Shown in pieces: positions 30,071 through 38,794 of a DNA stretch of 42,150 bases. The notes beneath the pieces were generated by a model. That model worked only from the letters and a program-made list of their open reading frames with translations. It did no database searches and was not told the DNA's origin. This stretch comes from an uncultured delta proteobacterium. GTDB taxonomy: Bacteria > Myxococcota > Myxococcia > Myxococcales > 40CM-4-68-19. Location of the stretch: NCBI GenBank assembly GCA_903911145.1, contig CAIWCD010000008.1, forward strand, positions 1-42,150, in the 5' to 3' direction. Positions within the stretch are counted from its first letter, which is position 1. Each line of letters begins with the position of its first letter. Made by a program: the position numbers and the translations under genes.

Positions 30071-30991
30071 TCACGCGGGCTTTGAACGACGTCGCGGCTG
30101 CGTCGCGCGCGCATACTCGCCAACCGTCGCGACGAGGTGATCGAACACCAGCCGAATGCGTCGCACGCGCCGCTGGTCTTCATGCATCACCACCCAGGTC
30201 TCGAGAGGAAACGAGATGGACGGCAGCACGCGCACCAGTCGAGGCTCGCGCGCCGCAATCGCAACCTGACAAGCGCCGATGCCGACGCCGGCGCGAATGG
30301 CGGCCAGTTGCGCGATGTCGCTGTCGGTTCGAAACGTAAAATTGCGCGGCGTCGCCTCGACCGAGAGCGACGACAGCGCATCGAGCATCACTCGCCCGCG
30401 GTCCGCGCCGACGAGTGTATGCTCGAGCAACTGGGATGCACGACGAGGCGCGCCGTGCCGCGCGAGATATTCCGTGCGCGCGAACAGCCCGACCGGGATG
30501 GCGCCGATCCGGCGCGCGACGAGCGCACGCTGCGTCGGCGCGAACATCCGCACCGCGATGTCGGCGTCGCGCCGGAGCAGATCCTGCGCTCGATTCGAGA
30601 TGGAGAGTTCCAGCTGCAGGCCGCGATGGGCGCGCAGCAGCGGCGCGAGCAACTCCGGCAACACCTCGCTCCCCATCACCTCGCTGCAGGTCACGCGAAC
30701 CGTGCCACGCGGTTCGTCCCGCCGAGCCGAGACCGATCGCACGAGGGCCCGCGCGGAGGCCGCCATCGCCTCCGCATCCGGTCGCGTGGCCAGCGCCAAC
30801 TCCGTCGGCGTCAGCCCGTTCGGTGCGCGCGTGAAGAGGACCGCACCGAGATGTTCTTCGAGCACCTCGAGCCTGCGCCGCACAGTGGGTTGCGCGACGG
30901 CCAACGTGCGAGCGGCGGCCGAGAGACTGCCTCCATCAAGCACGGCCAGAAAGGTCTCGTACAGCTCCCAGGATGGTTCTCGGGTGCTCAT
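30071..30991 (-). CDS. LysR-family transcriptional regulator
   Basis: A 306-residue regulator. The N-terminal helix-turn-helix (~8-65) has YETFLAVLDGGSLSAAARTLAVAQPTVRRRLEVLEEHLGAVLFTR; the effector domain (~90-295) includes GTVRVTCSEVMG and HTLVGADRGRV. It is of the AmpR/CbbR-like size. A TTG directly before the ATG is also possible. It is divergent from the DUF4260 gene; the 112-base gap holds repeated TGATGAGC motifs, so it probably controls itself and that neighbour, as is common in the family. The co-inducer is unknown. Its stop lies three bases from the patatin stop on the other strand. Confidence 0.92.
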   Translation of the reverse strand: MSTREPSWELYETFLAVLDGGSLSAAARTLAVAQPTVRRRLEVLEEHLGAVLFTRAPNGLTPTELALATRPDAEAMAASARALVRSVSARRDEPRGTVRVTCSEVMGSEVLPELLAPLLRAHRGLQLELSISNRAQDLLRRDADIAVRMFAPTQRALVARRIGAIPVGLFARTEYLARHGAPRRASQLLEHTLVGADRGRVMLDALSSLSVEATPRNFTFRTDSDIAQLAAIRAGVGIGACQVAIAAREPRLVRVLPSISFPLETWVVMHEDQRRVRRIRLVFDHLVATVGEYARATQPRRRSKPA

Positions 30992-31040
30992 CAAATCATG
31001 ATGAGCGCATCAACGCATTTGCACAATCGTGATGAGCACC
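30983..31040. promoter_or_regulatory. Candidate LysR operator array
   Basis: Three copies of TGATGAGC(A/G)C: one inverted at 30983-30993 (as GGTGCTCATCA), one at 30999-31008 and one at 31030-31040. The outer two are a perfect 11-base inverted repeat 36 bases apart, and the two direct copies are 31 bases apart (about three helical turns). The array covers the start of the LysR gene and precedes the divergent DUF4260 gene. Confidence 0.55.
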
Positions 31041-31103
31041 AAAGACGTGCACGCTCTCTCTTGTCGCTGTCACCACGGGCAGCGCGCGAACAAGAGGCTC
31101 TGC

Positions 31104-31487
31104 ATGACGACCGACAACGCTGCCGCAATGACGCCGCGCCTCCTGCTCCGCGCCGAGGGCCTCGCACTGCTCATCGCCATGCTGGTGGCCTGGCGGATCA
31201 TCGGCGGAACGTGGAGCACCTTCGCGCTCTGGTTCTTCGTCCCCGACCTCTCGCTGCTCGGATACTTCGCGGGACCAACGCTCGGAGCGCGGCTCTACAA
31301 CAGTGCGCACACGCTGATCGGGCCGACGCTGCTCGCGGCAGCGGCCCTGCTCCATCCAACGCCGCATGCACTCGAGGCCGCGCTCATCTGGAGCGCGCAC
31401 ATCGGCTTCGATCGCGCGGCCGGATACGGGCTGAAACACGCAGGCAGCTTCCGCGAGACACACCTCGGGCGCGTCGGTCGTGTGTGA
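31104..31487 (+). CDS. DUF4260-family membrane protein
   Basis: A 127-residue protein. The DUF4260 pattern is clear: RLLLRAEGLALLIAMLVAW, FFVPDLSLLGYFAGPTLGARLYNSAHT and ALIWSAHIGFDRAAGYGLKHAGSFRETHLGRVG. It has about three hydrophobic segments and is probably in the inner membrane. The function of the family is unknown. The start ATG 31104 is chosen because AAGAGG lies six bases upstream; an in-frame extension to 31029 without a ribosome-binding site is rejected. Divergent from the LysR gene, which probably regulates it. Convergent with the pseudouridine synthase gene, 15 bases away. Confidence 0.88.
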   Translation: MTTDNAAAMTPRLLLRAEGLALLIAMLVAWRIIGGTWSTFALWFFVPDLSLLGYFAGPTLGARLYNSAHTLIGPTLLAAAALLHPTPHALEAALIWSAHIGFDRAAGYGLKHAGSFRETHLGRVGRV

Positions 31488-31502
31488 ACCGCGCTCAGGC
31501 GA

Positions 31503-32234
31503 TCAGGCGCGCAGACGATCCAACAACGAAACGACGTCGGTCGGCATGGGCGCTTCGACGACGCGACGATCGATCCCGTTCCCATCGGGATCGGGAAACG
31601 CGAGGCGCGCCGCATGCAGCGCAGGTCGAGGCATCGCCGCGCGCACATCGAGTTCATCTGGAACGAACGTGCCATTCGCCGTCACGCGGTAGGTCGCGTC
31701 GCCAAGCACGGGAAATCCGGCTTCGGCGAACTGCACGCGGATCTGGTGCGTGCGTCCGGTGTCGAGTTGCACGCGCACCAGCGCAGCACCGACGAACCGC
31801 TCGACGAGCTTCCACGACAGGCGCGCGCGCCGCGGCGTCTCGATGCGCGTGGTGTGCCTGCGCGCATCGGTCGGATCCGGCCCGTAGGCAGTGTCGAAGC
31901 GCCCCTCGTCCGGCACGTCTCCGCGCACGACCGCGAGATACTCCTTCTCGATCTCTCCCTCGAGAAACCCCTGCGCCAGCGCCTTCTCGCCGCGCTGGTT
32001 GAGCGCGATCGCCAGACACCCGCTCGTCCCCGTGTCGAGCCGGTGCACCACCCGCGGCCACGCGCGCCCTCCCGGCGGCGCAAGCTGGCGCGCGAGCAAC
32101 TTCACCACGCAGTCAGGTCCATCACTCTCAACCGCGAGACCGGCGGGCTTGTCGACGACCGCACACGAACGTCCTCGATGCAGCACGGGGATCACCACGC
32201 TCGGTGTCGAGGGGAACTGCTTCACGTCGGCCAT
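31503..32234 (-). CDS. RluA-family pseudouridine synthase
   Basis: A 243-residue enzyme converting uridine to pseudouridine in rRNA or tRNA. The signature PRVVHRLDTGTSGCLAIAL contains the catalytic Asp, and LDTGRTHQIRVQFAEAGFPVLGDATY is the second conserved block. No S4 domain is present, like the short RluA/TruC-type members; target bases cannot be assigned. The start is uncertain: ATG 32234 (MADVKQFP) with GAGGA close by, or ATG 32243. An upstream extension to 32279 would run through a palindrome and is rejected. A hairpin or operator lies immediately upstream. Confidence 0.9.
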   Translation of the reverse strand: MADVKQFPSTPSVVIPVLHRGRSCAVVDKPAGLAVESDGPDCVVKLLARQLAPPGGRAWPRVVHRLDTGTSGCLAIALNQRGEKALAQGFLEGEIEKEYLAVVRGDVPDEGRFDTAYGPDPTDARRHTTRIETPRRARLSWKLVERFVGAALVRVQLDTGRTHQIRVQFAEAGFPVLGDATYRVTANGTFVPDELDVRAAMPRPALHAARLAFPDPDGNGIDRRVVEAPMPTDVVSLLDRLRA

Positions 32235-32246
32235 GTTCCTCATTTG

Positions 32247-32281
32247 CTTTGAGTGCCAACGATAATCGATGGCACTCAAAG
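32247..32281. promoter_or_regulatory. Perfect 11-base inverted repeat upstream of the pseudouridine synthase gene
   Basis: CTTTGAGTGCC (32247-32257) and GGCACTCAAAG (32271-32281) are perfect inverted arms around 13 bases (AACGATAATCGAT). It sits 12 bases before the ATG at 32234 on the minus strand, so it could be an operator or an RNA hairpin in the 5' leader. It resembles a CIRCE element turned inside out (GAGTGC before GCACTC), so a heat-shock role is not claimed. Confidence 0.6.
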
Positions 32282-32302
32282 CGTTATCGAAATTACCGAA
32301 TC
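32272..32302. repeat. 31-base intergenic repeat, copy 2
   Basis: Copy 2 of the repeat at 23159-23189 (27 of 31 identical, no gaps). It overlaps the right arm of the inverted repeat at 32247-32281 and ends 15 bases from the aminopeptidase stop codon. The hairpin partner seen in copy 1 is absent here. Confidence 0.75.
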
Positions 32303-32317
32303 ACACCAGACGTGACG

Positions 32318-34897
32318 TCAGAGCCCGGCGCGTGCGCGAAGCCAGGTCTTAAGCTCGATGCCCAGACGCTCCCGCAGAGCGACGTCCATCCGCATCCGCT
32401 CGAGTGTCTGCGCGATCGCCTGCTTGGCTCCCTCGACCGGATGCTCGCGGAGAAACAGCTCGACCGCCGTGAGGTGGCGCCGCTCCGGCAGACTGCCGAG
32501 CGCCTCGAAAATCCGGCGCAGGAGCATCGGCGAGTCACCCTTCTTATGCACCTCGTCCCAGCGCTCGCGAATGAGCGTGAAGGTAAGTTCGCGTGCCGCG
32601 CGATTGCCCAGCAGAGTGCCGAGGTAGGCCGCAAAGTCCTGCATCTGCACTGCATCGGTAAGCGCGAGATCGACCGCCTGCTGCACCAGATCCTTGCGCT
32701 CGACCATCGCGAGCGCGAGCAGGTAGCGACGCCGCGCGGCCGGATCGATCTCCGTCTTCGCACGGGCACGGAGCAGATCGAAGCGCGCCTGGTCCGCACT
32801 GCGCGCGGCCGCGGCCATCACGACGTCGAGCAGGTTCGGATCGACCTGGTGCGCGTGCGTGCCGAGCGCCGCGCGGAAGAGATCATCGACCATCTCGAGG
32901 GTGTGCGGATCGCGCGCCACCAGAGCCAGCGCGCGCATCACCGCCGCGCGCTGCAGCTTGCGCTCGTCGCTCTCTCCTTCACGCGGGAACCAGCCGAGCT
33001 CGCCGCCCTGCGCCGCGAAGATGCGGCTGACGAACGAGTGGAACATCGGCCGATCGTCATCGAGCAACGCGCGGTGCTCGAGCCACGAAAGACGCGCGAC
33101 CACCTCGTCGAGCACGACGTGATCCTCCTCTTTGCCCTGCCCCTTCATCAGCGTGAGGAACGGCGTCAGCGCGCCTCGCCCCGAGCGCACGAGCGCCCAC
33201 TGATCGGAGACGAGACCCATCCGCTCCGCGGGAGAGAGGTCGGGAAGGATCGCGATCAGCCGCCGAAGCTGCTCCTCCTCGTACTGCACGCGATAGAAAC
33301 CGGTCGCATCGACATTGGCGACGATCCAGTCGATCGGCCCGCCGCCAGGGCGACCGAGCTCGATCTTCTGCACGTCCTCGTTGACCAGCACCGCGAGCGT
33401 CCGCACGCCGAGGCGATCCGCGAAGCGAAGGACCATCGGAATCATCCACGTCGTCGCAGGGCCCTTCTCGAGCGCCGTCGGATCCGAGAAGAAGCGCGAC
33501 TGGCGAACCTTGGCCCACCCGTCCTTCTCGCTCAGCTCGACGATCGGATAGCCGACCTGCTTGATCCAACCGTTGGCGACCTGCTGGATCGGCAAGCCCC
33601 CGCTCGACTCCGCGAGTGCGCTCCAGAGGTCGTCGGCAGTCGCGTTGCGCTCGCGGTGGTAGCGCATGTAGCCGCGGATGCCGTCGCGGAAGCGCTCCTC
33701 GCCGAGCCACGCTTCGATCATGCGCAAAATCGCGCCGCCCTTCTCGTACGTGATGACATCGAACGCCTCGCCCGCCTCCTGCGCGTTCTTGATCTCTGCG
33801 CGAATCGGATGGCTCGACTGCAGCGCATCGAGATGGAGCGCTGCGCCTTTGCCCGTCTCGAAATCCATCCAGACGCGCCAGTCGGGCTTCCACGCATCGA
33901 CGATCTTGTAGGCCATCCAGGTCGCGAAGGCCTCGTTGAGCCAGAGGTCATCCCACCAGACCATCGTCACGAGATTTCCGAACCACTGGTGCGCAAGTTC
34001 GTGCGTGATCACCTCGGCCGCGCGCTTCTGCACGGAGAGCGGCGCGGTCTTCCCGTCGAGCAGGAGAACCACTTCGCGGAACGTGATGCAGCCGGCGTTC
34101 TCCATCGCGCCCGCCTCGAACTCGGGCACGCCGATCTGGTCGAGCTTTCCGTACGCGTAGGGTTGCCCGAAGTAGTTTTCAAGCAGCGGCAGCACAGCCG
34201 CGGCGCACTCCTGCGCGAAGGCCGTGAGATGCGATTTCGCCGGAACAGACCAGGTGCGAATCGGGATCTTGCTCGCGACGATCTGCTCGCTCGCAGCCAG
34301 TTCGCCGATGCAGAGCGCGATGAGATAGCTCGACAAGGGCGGCGTCTCCGCGAAGACGATCTGCCGCTCGCCCGCCTTCGCGCCAGCCGCGACCTCGTCC
34401 TTGATGATCTTCCCGTTCGAGATCGCCGCCGCGCCCTTCGGCACGTCGAGCAGAGAGAGATTCCAGCGCGCCTTGAACTCCGGCTCGTCGAAGCAGGGGA
34501 AGACGCGGCGAGCATCGGCCGCCTCGAACTGCGTGACGGCAGTGGGACCGGCGCGATAGAGCCCGCGCAGACCGGGCGAGAACTTTCCGTTCCACGCGAG
34601 ATCGAGCGTGACCTTGCCCGCAGGAAGCTCTTCCGCGAACGAGAGCGTCACCGTCTCGCTCTCGACATCGATCGTGCTCTCGGCCTTGACCGCCTTGCCT
34701 CCCGCGAGACGTGCGCGCGCACGCTGCAGATTCAGCTCGATGGCGTGCAGCACGATCTCCCGCCGCGGCTTCGCCAGTTCGATTTCCAGCTCGAGGCGCC
34801 CTTCAAACAGCCCCGCCTTCAGATCGGGCGCGAGGTGCGCGTTGTAGCGATGCGGCTTGACGTCGAGGGGCAGGCGGAAATTCTTGCCGAGCGCCAT
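32318..34897 (-). CDS. pepN: M1-family aminopeptidase (PepN-like)
   Basis: An 859-residue zinc aminopeptidase that removes N-terminal residues from peptides. GAMEN (263-267) recognises the free N-terminus, and HELAH (299-303) plus the downstream Glu322 in LNEAFATW give the zinc site HExxH-x18-E. The long C-terminal region (~420-859) is alpha-solenoid, as in ERAP/PSA-type M1 members. The gene starts at ATG 34897 with GGAG seven bases upstream; the frame continues further upstream without conservation. No signal peptide, so it is cytoplasmic. The symbol is by family; E. coli-type versus eukaryote-like subtype was not resolved. Confidence 0.95.
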   Translation of the reverse strand: MALGKNFRLPLDVKPHRYNAHLAPDLKAGLFEGRLELEIELAKPRREIVLHAIELNLQRARARLAGGKAVKAESTIDVESETVTLSFAEELPAGKVTLDLAWNGKFSPGLRGLYRAGPTAVTQFEAADARRVFPCFDEPEFKARWNLSLLDVPKGAAAISNGKIIKDEVAAGAKAGERQIVFAETPPLSSYLIALCIGELAASEQIVASKIPIRTWSVPAKSHLTAFAQECAAAVLPLLENYFGQPYAYGKLDQIGVPEFEAGAMENAGCITFREVVLLLDGKTAPLSVQKRAAEVITHELAHQWFGNLVTMVWWDDLWLNEAFATWMAYKIVDAWKPDWRVWMDFETGKGAALHLDALQSSHPIRAEIKNAQEAGEAFDVITYEKGGAILRMIEAWLGEERFRDGIRGYMRYHRERNATADDLWSALAESSGGLPIQQVANGWIKQVGYPIVELSEKDGWAKVRQSRFFSDPTALEKGPATTWMIPMVLRFADRLGVRTLAVLVNEDVQKIELGRPGGGPIDWIVANVDATGFYRVQYEEEQLRRLIAILPDLSPAERMGLVSDQWALVRSGRGALTPFLTLMKGQGKEEDHVVLDEVVARLSWLEHRALLDDDRPMFHSFVSRIFAAQGGELGWFPREGESDERKLQRAAVMRALALVARDPHTLEMVDDLFRAALGTHAHQVDPNLLDVVMAAAARSADQARFDLLRARAKTEIDPAARRRYLLALAMVERKDLVQQAVDLALTDAVQMQDFAAYLGTLLGNRAARELTFTLIRERWDEVHKKGDSPMLLRRIFEALGSLPERRHLTAVELFLREHPVEGAKQAIAQTLERMRMDVALRERLGIELKTWLRARAGL

Positions 34898-35004
34898 GAG
34901 CGATCTCCGAGGAAAAATGGATCCGGGACCGTACTCGATCTCTCGACGCACGCGCGCCTGTTCTTCGCTGGCCGCTCCCTGTGCAATCGCCGATCGTGCC
35001 GCGC

Positions 35005-35550
35005 ATGCCCATCGACGACGAGCGCGCATTCCAGATCGTCCGCACCGCCATCTCGCGCACCCGTCGCGGCTTGCTCATCGTCGGTCTCGGCATGCTCGCA
35101 TTCGGGGGCCTCTTCGCGTCCATGCTGGTCCGGCCGGACGCGGTCGGCATCGCTCCGGGCATCGGGGGCTTACTGATCATCGGCAGCTTCGCGCTGTTCT
35201 TCGGCCTGATCGGTGGCGCGATGTGCTGGACCGCGCTGGTCAAGCAGCGTCCCGATCGCGCGCCTCTGATGATTGCATTGCGCAACCGTCCCGAACTCGT
35301 CGTCTGGATCTACGCGCAGGACGTCGAGGTGATCGTCGAAGGGATCCGCGCCCCCGTGGGCGACCGCAACGTGATCGCCAAGTTCGCGGACGGGAGCACC
35401 ATCGCGCTGACCGTCAAGAAGGAGCAGGCCGATGAGCTGCTCGCGGCGCTCGCACAGTTGGCGACCGACGCGACCACGGGATTCACGCCCGAGCGCGAGG
35501 AGCAGTTCAACAAGGAGCCACGTTCGCTCGCGCGCTCGATGCAGACGTGA
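35005..35550 (+). CDS. Two-pass membrane protein of unknown function
   Basis: A 181-residue protein. Two adjacent hydrophobic segments (GLLIVGLGMLAFGGLFASMLV and GIAPGIGGLLIIGSFALFFGLIGGAMCW, ~25-85) form a helical hairpin, followed by a soluble C-terminal ~95 residues (VWIYAQDVEVIVEGIRAPVGDRNVIAKFADGSTIALTVKKEQADELLAAL) with a beta-then-helix pattern, perhaps PH-like. The ATG 35005 is chosen; GTG codons at 34981 and 34996 are in frame. No clear ribosome-binding site and no family recognised. It is divergent from the aminopeptidase gene. Confidence 0.65.
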   Translation: MPIDDERAFQIVRTAISRTRRGLLIVGLGMLAFGGLFASMLVRPDAVGIAPGIGGLLIIGSFALFFGLIGGAMCWTALVKQRPDRAPLMIALRNRPELVVWIYAQDVEVIVEGIRAPVGDRNVIAKFADGSTIALTVKKEQADELLAALAQLATDATTGFTPEREEQFNKEPRSLARSMQT

Positions 35551-35558
35551 TCACGGCG

Positions 35559-35577
35559 GACCGCTCTGGGAGCGGTC
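35559..35577. terminator. Hairpin between convergent genes
   Basis: GACCGCTC-TGG-GAGCGGTC, a perfect 8-base-pair stem with a three-base loop, lies between the stop codons of the membrane protein and sucA. There is no T-run on either side, so it may act with Rho or as a processing or stability hairpin. Confidence 0.4.
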
Positions 35578-35595
35578 GCGCGCGAACTTCCGGAC

Positions 35596-38460
35596 TCAGC
35601 TCAGCGCCTGATCCACCAGCAACTGCTGCTCGAACTTGTGGCTCGCCGTGCTCCCCGTCGCGGGGCTCGCGCTCTCCATGCGTGCCACGCAGGAAGGCTT
35701 CATCGCCGCCAGCGACTGCGGCCAGCGCGCACTGAGGAAATACCAGGCGCCCATGTTCCACGGCTCTTCCTGCACCCAGACGAGCGACGTGCCCGGCTTG
35801 TAGGGCGCAAGCGCTTTGAGCAGATCCGCCTCGGGCAGCGGATAGAGCTCCTCGAGACGGATGATCGCGACGTCCTGGACCTTCTTCGCTTCGCGCGCCG
35901 CGTGCAGATCGTAATAGACCTTGCCCGAGCAGAGCAGGACCTTGCGGACGCTCGCCGGCGAAACCTCCGCGTCGGGAATCACGCGCTGGAAGCCACCTTC
36001 CGAAAGATCGAGCAGCGTCGAGACCGCCTGTTTGTGACGCAGCAGACTCTTCGGCGTCATCACGATCAGCGGCTTCCTCCACGGCCGCACGATCTGCCGA
36101 CGGAGCGCGTGGAAGATCTGCGCGGGCGTGGTCAGATTGCAGACCTGCATGTTGTCCTCGGCGCAGAGCTGCAGGAAGCGCTCGAGGCGCGCCGAGCTGT
36201 GCTCCGGTCCCTGCCCTTCAAACCCGTGCGGGAGCAGCATCACCAGACCAGACAAGCGCATCCACTTGTCTTCGGCCGAGGAGATGAACTGGTCGATGAC
36301 GACCTGCGCGCAGTTGACGAAGTCGCCGAACTGGGCTTCCCAGATGGTCAGCCACTCGGGCGTGTCGAGAGAGAAGCCGTAGTCGAAGCCGACGACCGCC
36401 GACTCCGAGAGCGGGCTGTCGAAGATGTCGAAGCGCGCGCCGTTGGTGCCGACGTTCGTGAGCGGGACGAAACGCTTGCCCGTCTTCATGTCGGTGAGCG
36501 CGGCGTGACGATGGCTGAAGGTTCCGCGGCGCGCGTCCTGTCCGCTGAATCGAATCGACGCGCCATGGTTGAGCAGCGATGCGAACGCGAGGTGCTCGCC
36601 GACGCCCCAATCAAACGGCGTCTTCTCGCCACCGGGCTCGGCGAGGCGCGCACGCATCTGCAGCATCGCCGTGATCTTCTCGTGCGCCGCGAACCCATCC
36701 GGCACTCGTGAAATCCCGAGAAGAAGCTCGCGCAGCTTCTCGAGCGGCACCGCCGTCGAGAGGTCCGGGACCGTCCCTTGCGGCCCGCCTTTGTAGTGCG
36801 ACCAGAGGCCGCTCATCGCCGAGTAGACCCGCTTCGCGCCCGTCGAGCGCGTATGGTCGAGCTCCGCCTCGAGCTTCTCCTGCGCGCGCGCCACCAGCGC
36901 GTTCGCCTCCGCCTCGGTGACCGCGCCTTCGCGCACCAGCGCCCGCGCGTAGATCGATCGCGGCGGCTCCTTCTTGCGAATCACCTCGTACATCAGCGGC
37001 TGCGTGAAGCCGGGCTCGTCCTGCTCGTTGTGCCCCCACTTGCGATAGCAGACGAGGTCGATGAACACGTCCTGCTGGAAGGTCTGGCGGAACTCGACCG
37101 CGAGTTTCACCGTCCAGATCACCGCCTCGGGATCCTCGCCGTTGACGTGGAACACCGGCACACGCAGAGCGCGCGCGAGGTCGGTGCAGTAGGGCGTCGA
37201 GCGATCATCCTCGGGGTTCGTCGTGAAGCCGATCTGGTTGTTGACGACGATGTGCAGCGTGCCGCCCGTGCGGTAGCCCTCGAGGTTGGCGAAGTTGAGC
37301 GTCTCCGCGACCGGCCCCTGCCCTGCGAACGCGGCGTCGCCATGGATGAGCACGGGCGCCACCTGAAGCCGCGCCGAATCGCGCGCGAGCCTGTCCTGCT
37401 TGGCCCGCACGCGCCCCTCGACGACCGGGTTGACGATCTCGAGATGGCTCGGATTGAACGCGAGCGAGAGGTGCACCTTCTTGCCGGCCCGCGTGGTCCG
37501 GTCGCTCGAGTAGCCCATGTGGTACTTCACGTCGCCGCGGCCGATCAGCTCCTGCGCGTCGCGATCCTCGAACTCGGTGAAGATCTCGCCCGTCCTCTTG
37601 CCGAGGATGTTCGCGAGCACGTTGAGACGCCCGCGGTGCGCCATGCCGAGCACGATCTCCTCGACGCCACGTGCGCTGGCCTCTTCGATCAGCCAGTCCA
37701 TCGCCGGGATCAGGCTCTCGCCGCCCTCGAGGGAGAAGCGCTTGTAGGCGCCGAAGCGCTTGTGCAGAAACGTCTCAAGCGTCTCGCCGTCGGTGAGCCG
37801 CTCGAGGATGCGCGTTTTCTCCTCGCGCGAGAGCGAAACCTGGTTCTGCGCGGGCTCCATTCGCTCCTGCAGCCAGTGGCGGATCGCCGGCTCGTCGCAG
37901 TGCATGTACTCGACGCCGATCGAGCCGCAGTAGGTCCGCTTGAGCCGCGCGATCAGTTCGCGCAGAGGGATCTCCCCGAGCTGCGGAATGTCTCCTGTCG
38001 CAAAGCTCTGGTCGAGATCCTGCTCGGTGAGACCGAACTGCGCGAGCGTCAGTTCGTCACCTGGCGGCGGAACGCGCACGCCGAGCGGATCGATCTGCGC
38101 GGAGAGATGGCCGCGCGAACGATAGGCCTCGATGAGATCCGAGACGCCCTGCATCGTCGTCGCTGCGCGCTCGCCCTGGCGCAGCTCGTTGGAGGAGACG
38201 AGCGGCCGCGCGCCGACACTCTGCGTCGGCGGAGGAATCGAGAGACCGCGCAGGTCGAACGCCTGCGGGAGAGGATGAACGCCGTTCGTCTCTCGGGGCG
38301 CGCCGTTGCCGTTCACGCCCCGCGCGTGAAACGTCCCGCCCGACAGCTGTGTGAAGTAGCGATCCCACTCTTCGTCGACGGCGATCGGGTTCTGCCGCCA
38401 CGCTTGGTAGAGATCCTCGACGAAGACCTGGTTGATGCCGAAATCGCGATCGAAGTCCAT
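35596..38460 (-). CDS. sucA: 2-oxoglutarate dehydrogenase E1 component
   Basis: A 954-residue TPP-dependent E1, which decarboxylates 2-oxoglutarate in the TCA cycle. [36 protein letters not shown] is the E1o N-terminus that binds E2. [17 protein letters not shown] (~300) precedes the TPP core. [60 protein letters not shown] and [30 protein letters not shown] mark the pyrimidine-binding half. The C-terminus [14 protein letters not shown] is typical. ATG 38460 is preferred over ATG 38478 because AAAGG precedes it and it begins the conserved region. sucB and sucC/D are not adjacent; the next downstream genes face the other way, so the complex is encoded at split loci. Confidence 0.96.
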   Translation of the reverse strand: [954 protein letters not shown]

Positions 38461-38633
38461 GTTGCCTTTGTCGCCCATCCTGCGGACGGGCCGCTCTCGC
38501 CCCCGCGAAAATTCTGCAGGGCGCGGAAGATAACGGACAGGGGGGGGTCCGGGCCACTTCTGATGAACGCATGGCTTCCCTGGACGGGACCTTGTGTGGC
38601 AAGACCGCTCCCGAGAATGGCGCTTGAGCCTCT

Positions 38634-38717
38634 GGGGTCGTGGCGGAATTGGTAGACGCGCGGGACTTAAAATCCCTTTCCCGAAAGGGAGTCCGGGTTC
38701 GATTCCCGGCGACCCCA
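38634..38717 (+). tRNA. tRNA-Leu (anticodon UAA)
   Basis: A class II tRNA of 84 nucleotides including the discriminator A. The acceptor arm is GGGGTCG/CGACCCC. The D-loop region is TGGCGGAATTGGTAGACGC, the anticodon loop CTTAAAA gives anticodon TAA (reads UUA), the long variable arm is CCC-GAAA-GGG, and the T-arm has GGGTTCGATTC. CCA is not encoded. A run of seven T (38723-38729) follows and probably ends transcription. Confidence 0.97.
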
Positions 38718-38743
38718 CTCTGTTTTTTTCTTCGATCGCCACA

Positions 38744-38794
38744 AACCGGTTGTTGCGGAAGCTGCGTGGGCGTAATCTGCACCGGCTAGCCGGT
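38744..38794 (+). promoter_or_regulatory. Candidate promoter flanked by palindromes, upstream of the right hub gene
   Basis: TTGTTG (38750-38755), 17 bases and TAATCT (38773-38778) make a plausible promoter 57 bases before the TTG start. AACCGGTT (38744-38751) overlaps the -35, and the perfect 14-base palindrome ACCGGCTAGCCGGT (38781-38794) covers the expected start site. Both share a CCGG-centred core and would be well placed to bind a repressor. Confidence 0.5.

Noticed and set aside
32247-32281. CIRCE heat-shock element.
   Set aside because: The half-sites are in the wrong order (GAGTGC first), the spacer is 13 rather than 9 bases, and the downstream gene is not a chaperone.
32204-35176. 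A 990-residue open frame antisense to the aminopeptidase gene.
   Set aside because: It runs opposite a clear M1 aminopeptidase and shows only Arg/Leu/Glu-rich noise.
38460-38742. Extension of sucA upstream through the tRNA region.
   Set aside because: The frame is open by chance, but it overlaps a tRNA and has no conservation before MDFDRDF.
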